Shown: positions 60,307 to 64,000 of the stretch, piece by piece
How the letters are laid out: the number at the start of each line of letters is the position of its first letter
Position numbering within the stretch: the first letter of the stretch is position 1
Translations under genes and position numbers: made by a program
The notes under the pieces: model-generated
What the model saw: the letters and a program-made list of their open reading frames with translations, nothing else
Told to the model about the DNA's origin: nothing
The model's database searches: none
Assembly (NCBI GenBank): GCA_964591455.1
Contig: CAZQDZ010000019.1
Location: 16,334-80,333 of the forward strand
DNA from: RFSX01 sp964591455
GTDB taxonomy: Bacteria; Bacteroidota; Bacteroidia; Chitinophagales; Saprospiraceae
Direction of reading: 5' to 3'
Length of the DNA stretch: 64,000 nucleotides

Positions 60307-60427
60307 AGTAGATAGAAGTAAAATTGGTAAATATGTGTGTAAAAATAGTAACTCTAGTCAAGCAAGGTGAAGTTTTAACAAGCATATACATTAGCAGTTC
60401 CGAAATGGCAATAGATTAAATTGTCAG

Positions 60428-60435
60428 TACCTTTG
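60428..60435 (+). promoter_or_regulatory. candidate -7 element of the polysaccharide gene block
   Basis: TACCTTTG matches TAnnTTTG and lies 23 bp before the ATG at 60459. It would drive the mannose-1-phosphate guanylyltransferase and the two genes after it. No clear -33 element. Confidence 0.45.
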
Positions 60436-60458
60436 CTTCTTTAACCTGAGATTTAGAT

Positions 60459-61541
60459 ATGTCGGATAAACACAAAAATTACTATGTTGCTATTATGGCT
60501 GGCGGTGTTGGTTCCAGATTTTGGCCCGCGAGCAGAGAATCACTCCCTAAACAGTTTTTAGATATTTTGGGCATAGGGAAGTCATTAATTAGAATAACCT
60601 ATGAGCGCTTTGCTAAGATAATCCCACCAGAAAGAATACTTGTAGTAACAAATAAACAATATGTCGGGCTGGTATCAGAACACCTCCCTGAACTTCCAGC
60701 TAGAAATATATTAGCCGAACCTTCGAGGAACAATACTGGCCCCTGCGTGGCTTATACTGCCCTGAGATTATATGCTGATAATCCCAACGCCACTTTCGTC
60801 GTGGCACCATCCGATCATGTTATTCTAAAGGAAGAGGCTTTTATACAAAATATAGAGAAGGCGCTCGAATATGCGTCTAAGGAGGAGGCAATCGTGACAC
60901 TAGGCATTAAACCTACAAGACCTGATACGGGCTATGGATATATAGAATCCAACAATGAAAAGGTGATTGATGGTATGATAGAGGTTCGCAACTTCAAGGA
61001 GAAGCCTGATGTAACAACCGCACAGAAGTATCTAGAAGGCGGAAATTACTACTGGAATGCAGGCATTTTCGTTTGGTCATGCAAAACAATTCTATCTTCA
61101 TTCAAAGCCAATGCGGCTGAAATACACCAAATCCTCACTAAAGACATGTCCAAATATGGCACTTCTGAGGAGCAAGCCTATATAGACGTGGTATATCCGC
61201 AAACACCCAGTATATCAGTAGACTATGCCATACTAGAAAAAGCCGAAAACGTATATACGCTACCGGTAGATATAGGGTGGAGTGACTTAGGCACCTGGAA
61301 TGCCTTACATGCTTACATGGATAAAGACCAAAATGAATCTGTCGTCGTAGGTGATAATACCCTGATGATTAAATCTAAAAATTGCATGGTGAGATCTGAT
61401 GCAAAAAAACTAGTGGTTATTAAAGACCTGGAGCAGTATATAGTCATAGACGAAAAAGACGTTTTACTTATCTATCCTAAAGACAAAGAGCAAGAGATAA
61501 AAGCCCTCAGAAAATCTATAAGCAATGATACTTTTCTGTGA
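60459..61541 (+). CDS. manC: mannose-1-phosphate guanylyltransferase
   Basis: Makes GDP-mannose from mannose-1-phosphate and GTP, for LPS and exopolysaccharide. The 360-residue protein starts with the pyrophosphorylase signature AGGVGSRFWPASRESLPKQF near residues 13-33, has VVAPSDHVI near 112, GYGYIESNNEK near 158, and FKEKPDVTTAQKYLEGGNYY near 178-197. The length fits the single-domain enzyme, without the isomerase domain of the bifunctional form. It is the first gene of a same-strand block with a glycosyltransferase 38 bp downstream. Confidence 0.94.
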   Translation: MSDKHKNYYVAIMAGGVGSRFWPASRESLPKQFLDILGIGKSLIRITYERFAKIIPPERILVVTNKQYVGLVSEHLPELPARNILAEPSRNNTGPCVAYTALRLYADNPNATFVVAPSDHVILKEEAFIQNIEKALEYASKEEAIVTLGIKPTRPDTGYGYIESNNEKVIDGMIEVRNFKEKPDVTTAQKYLEGGNYYWNAGIFVWSCKTILSSFKANAAEIHQILTKDMSKYGTSEEQAYIDVVYPQTPSISVDYAILEKAENVYTLPVDIGWSDLGTWNALHAYMDKDQNESVVVGDNTLMIKSKNCMVRSDAKKLVVIKDLEQYIVIDEKDVLLIYPKDKEQEIKALRKSISNDTFL

Positions 61542-61579
61542 AAACTGATTAAAATAAAGGAAACCTAGTATAGATTTTA

Positions 61580-62728
61580 GTGAGTAAACGGATAGCCATA
61601 GTTGCCAATACCACTTGGAACATCTATAACTTTAGACTCAACTTAATAGAAAAATTGCTTTCTGAAAGTTGGACTGTAACGGTTATAGCCCCTCTGGATG
61701 AATATATTGCTTATAAAGAACTATACCCTTCCGTCAAGCATATCGCCCTCAAACAACTTGTAAGAGATGGGAGTAAGCCCTTAAAAGATTTCAAGCTGAT
61801 TTTGGAATTAAAGGCCATTTACAAAAAACTACAACCAGATGTGATTCTCCACTATACCCATAAGCCCAATATCTTCGGCGCCTTTGCTTCAAAATTATGG
61901 GGTAGTAAAAACACAAAGTCAATTGCTGTGATAACTGGTCTTGGTTATCCATTTATTAATGGTGGATTTTCACAGGCCATCACAAGCTTTCTATACAAAC
62001 TGACATCAAGATGGCATGCTGCTTTTATTTTTGAGAATAGTGACGACTTGGCTTTTTTTATAGATGAGAAAATAATTCAAGTTAAGCAAGGATTCAGTGT
62101 CAATGGGTGTGGCGTCGATATTCAAAAATTTGCACCACATCCAAATGGCGTATACAAGACCAAGACCGTATTCACATTTATAGGAAGATTATTATATGAT
62201 AAGGGTATAGAAGAATTTGTGCAAGCGGCTCGTTATGTAAGAGAGCGAAATAAGAGTGCAGAGTTTTGGATTGTTGGGGAATTAGATAGCTCTAATCCTT
62301 CCATGATAAACAAGGATGAGTTATTGCATTGGGTAAATTCTGAGGTCGTTATATATCATGGATTTGTAAAGGATATACGGCCTATCATCGCCAAATCAGA
62401 TTGTATCGTCTTACCATCCTATAGAGAAGGCATGCCGAGAACTGTACTGGAAGGGATGTCTATGGCAAAACCTATTATAGCAACAGATACCCCAGGATGT
62501 AGGCAGACCGTGGAACCTGATGTCTCAGGATATCTGGTAGAGGTAGGCAATAGCCAAGACCTTAGTGATAAGATATTTCGTTTTATGGCGCTGAATGATG
62601 AGCAAGTACATGATATGGGAGAAGCTGGAAGAAAGAGAGCCGAATCCTTATTCAACTCTGATCTAATTGCAGATGAGATATATGAAATCTTAGTAAGACA
62701 AATAGCTGACCTGAGAACGTTGTTATAA
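61580..62728 (+). CDS. family 4 glycosyltransferase
   Basis: A 382-residue GT-B glycosyltransferase from a GTG start. The N-terminal domain opens with IAIVANTTWNIYNFRLNLI (Glyco_trans_4-like, as in PssF/WbnK-type enzymes) and has HYTHKPNIFGAFASKLWG near residue 92. The C-terminal domain carries FIGRLLYDKGIEEFVQAA near residue 203 and the nucleotide-sugar site PSYREGMPRTVLEGMSMAKP near 276-295 (the EX7E-like motif). It transfers a sugar from a nucleotide donor, probably to a lipid-linked glycan. It follows manC by 38 bp, consistent with mannose or a GDP-sugar donor, though that is inference. Confidence 0.93.
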   Translation: MSKRIAIVANTTWNIYNFRLNLIEKLLSESWTVTVIAPLDEYIAYKELYPSVKHIALKQLVRDGSKPLKDFKLILELKAIYKKLQPDVILHYTHKPNIFGAFASKLWGSKNTKSIAVITGLGYPFINGGFSQAITSFLYKLTSRWHAAFIFENSDDLAFFIDEKIIQVKQGFSVNGCGVDIQKFAPHPNGVYKTKTVFTFIGRLLYDKGIEEFVQAARYVRERNKSAEFWIVGELDSSNPSMINKDELLHWVNSEVVIYHGFVKDIRPIIAKSDCIVLPSYREGMPRTVLEGMSMAKPIIATDTPGCRQTVEPDVSGYLVEVGNSQDLSDKIFRFMALNDEQVHDMGEAGRKRAESLFNSDLIADEIYEILVRQIADLRTLL

Positions 62729-62751
62729 TAGATGAACTTCAATAAATAGAA

Positions 62752-63954
62752 ATGAGACTTTTAATCCTATCATTGGTTATTATATTCTGTAGTTGTAATG
62801 GAGATAATACTCCAATACCACCAAAGACACCTTCTTCTGATCTTCCACAACAAGAGACAAAAACTAAAAAAGTAGAAGGCTTTGCATCACCTGAAGCGAT
62901 CAAGGAATCAGAGTTGCCGATGTATGGTAAAGGAAAAGCCAATTTTACGATTAAAGTGAAAGGTGCTGCACCTGGACCTTCAAATCTAATAGGCTTCTAC
63001 GCAGACGAGAATCTAAGAGTTGACGAAACTCAGATTGATGCCAATGGAAATATAACCTATACCTGTGCAAGTTGTAATGAAGGACAGACGACCTACCCAC
63101 AAGGTCTGTACTATGTACAAATAGCAAATGAAAAATATCTTCAAGTTATCTTAGGTGAAGATCAAGAGTTTGTATTAGAGACCACAATAGATAATCCTGA
63201 TGGCAATATGGTCGTCAAAGGAAGTGATGAGAATGAAGCTTTTTTTACAAACCTTAAATACGAAAAAGCCAATCAACCAAAATTTGCTGAAATAGGTGAA
63301 GCAATGAAAGCAGCAGGGCCCAACAGTCCAGAATATGACCGACTGAAAGGACAACAAAAAAAACTTGTAGATGCCAGACTGAAACATCTCGATGAAATAT
63401 ATACCAAGTATCCTAATACGTTAATGACCTCCTTCAAGAAGGCAGGACAGGATCCCATCTTAAGGGAAGATATTCTGGACGATAAAGAAAAAATCTATTT
63501 CTACAGACAGGAATTTTGGGAAGATGTCGATTGGAGTGATCGGCGATTAATTAGAACACCCGTCATTAAAAATAAACTTGCAAAGTACTTTGAACAATTA
63601 ACGCCTCAGAATCATGATTCTATAATTGCAAGTGCATTCAGGCTGTCAGACCAGCTTCTCATGCATCCTGAATATTATATGTACATCGTAAACTGGGTGG
63701 TAAAAAAATATGAACCGACAAAGACCTCCATCATGGATCCTGAATATGTCTTTGTAAAAATGATGCAACGGTATTTTACTAGAGATCGTGCTTTCTGGGA
63801 AAATCCTCTTGTCGTAGATGGATTCCAGAAAAGAGCCCACGAGATGTCCAAAAGCTTCATTGGTTACCCAGGACCAGATGTCATATCCAAGGATTTGCAG
63901 GGAAAGACCCACCGATTACTGGACTCCAAACAAGATTATATCGTTACCGAATAA
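62752..63954 (+). CDS. DUF5106-type lipoprotein lacking its thioredoxin domain
   Basis: A 400-residue lipoprotein (lipobox IFCSC, cysteine near residue 15). A DUF4369-like N-terminal domain (~50-160: FTIKVKGAAPGPSNLIGFY, GLYYVQIANEKYLQVILG) is followed by a DUF5106 helical domain (~165-365: DEIYTKYPNTLMTSFKK, YYMYIVNWVVKKYEP). Full-length relatives continue into a TlpA-like thioredoxin domain; here the linker GPDVISKDLQGKTHRLLD ends in QDYIVTE and a stop, exactly where the first thioredoxin strand should begin. No CxxC sequence occurs in any frame of the remaining 46 bp. It looks like a truncated gene or a natural short form. Confidence 0.75.
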   Translation: MRLLILSLVIIFCSCNGDNTPIPPKTPSSDLPQQETKTKKVEGFASPEAIKESELPMYGKGKANFTIKVKGAAPGPSNLIGFYADENLRVDETQIDANGNITYTCASCNEGQTTYPQGLYYVQIANEKYLQVILGEDQEFVLETTIDNPDGNMVVKGSDENEAFFTNLKYEKANQPKFAEIGEAMKAAGPNSPEYDRLKGQQKKLVDARLKHLDEIYTKYPNTLMTSFKKAGQDPILREDILDDKEKIYFYRQEFWEDVDWSDRRLIRTPVIKNKLAKYFEQLTPQNHDSIIASAFRLSDQLLMHPEYYMYIVNWVVKKYEPTKTSIMDPEYVFVKMMQRYFTRDRAFWENPLVVDGFQKRAHEMSKSFIGYPGPDVISKDLQGKTHRLLDSKQDYIVTE

Positions 63955-64000
63955 TGCATTTAGACTGCATTGAAAAATTGTTATTTGCTTGAAAGAAAGC

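Overview
The window is chromosomal DNA of a low-GC member of the Bacteroidota, most likely from the Saprospiria/Lewinella side of the phylum (class is inferred by eye, not computed). The evidence is type IX secretion (T9SS) cargo with both sorting-domain types, a PorV/PorQ-family protein, a SusC-like TonB-dependent receptor, lineage families such as DUF4837 and DUF5106, general absence of Shine-Dalgarno sequences, and several copies of the Bacteroidota -7 promoter element TAnnTTTG. No rRNA, tRNA, CRISPR array, prophage or insertion sequence was seen. Gene density is high and most of the content is core metabolism and cell envelope.

Layout. 1-9.2 kb: the end of an O-antigen ligase gene, small secreted proteins, a DUF4837 lipoprotein, a cluster of 3-hydroxyanthranilate dioxygenase, LpxH and a propeller-like lipoprotein, an Asp-box (sialidase-like) lipoprotein and a type A T9SS cargo. 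9.2-19.6 kb: housekeeping genes frr, two tandem membrane zinc peptidases, serS, two exbD-like genes, rho, rpmH (51 aa), rnpA, aroQ and recQ. 20-25 kb: a small membrane protein, a nuclease-like protein with a histone-H1-like tail, a DUF937-OmpA protein, an SRPBCC protein and a type B T9SS cargo. 25.1-32.8 kb: a tightly overlapping operon encoding SpoIIM-like, DUF4129-like, DUF4350, MoxR ATPase, DUF58 and MOSC proteins, with a divergent RDD gene. 32.9-41.4 kb: a GHMP kinase, a TPR/PD40/OmpA envelope protein, a 2-oxoacid dehydrogenase E2, CinA, a 34-residue cysteine-rich metallothionein-like peptide, an MscS channel, a GreA/GreB-C-like protein and a thioredoxin-like protein. 41.6-48.6 kb: two tandem POT transporters, a noncoding stretch with a MITE-like inverted repeat, a DUF3108 and a lysylphosphatidylglycerol-synthase-like membrane protein, ruvC (apparently starting at AUU), a HIT protein and greA. 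48.7-57.9 kb: a three-gene surface locus (TonB-dependent receptor, 1455-residue secreted protein, PorV-like barrel). 58-64 kb: a 2-hydroxyacid dehydrogenase, a lytic transglycosylase, a small lipoprotein, and a polysaccharide block (mannose-1-phosphate guanylyltransferase, family 4 glycosyltransferase) ending with a DUF5106 lipoprotein that lacks its expected thioredoxin domain.

How the genes work together. Envelope biogenesis dominates: LPS lipid A (LpxH), O-antigen polymerisation or ligation, sugar-nucleotide supply, peptidoglycan turnover, T9SS export and TonB uptake. The best candidates for poorly described biology are the receptor/giant/PorV locus, the histone-tailed HNH protein behind a near-consensus promoter, the metallothionein-like peptide, and the MoxR operon with its enlarged SpoIIM-like membrane protein. 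All functional calls come from reading motifs, not from database searches.
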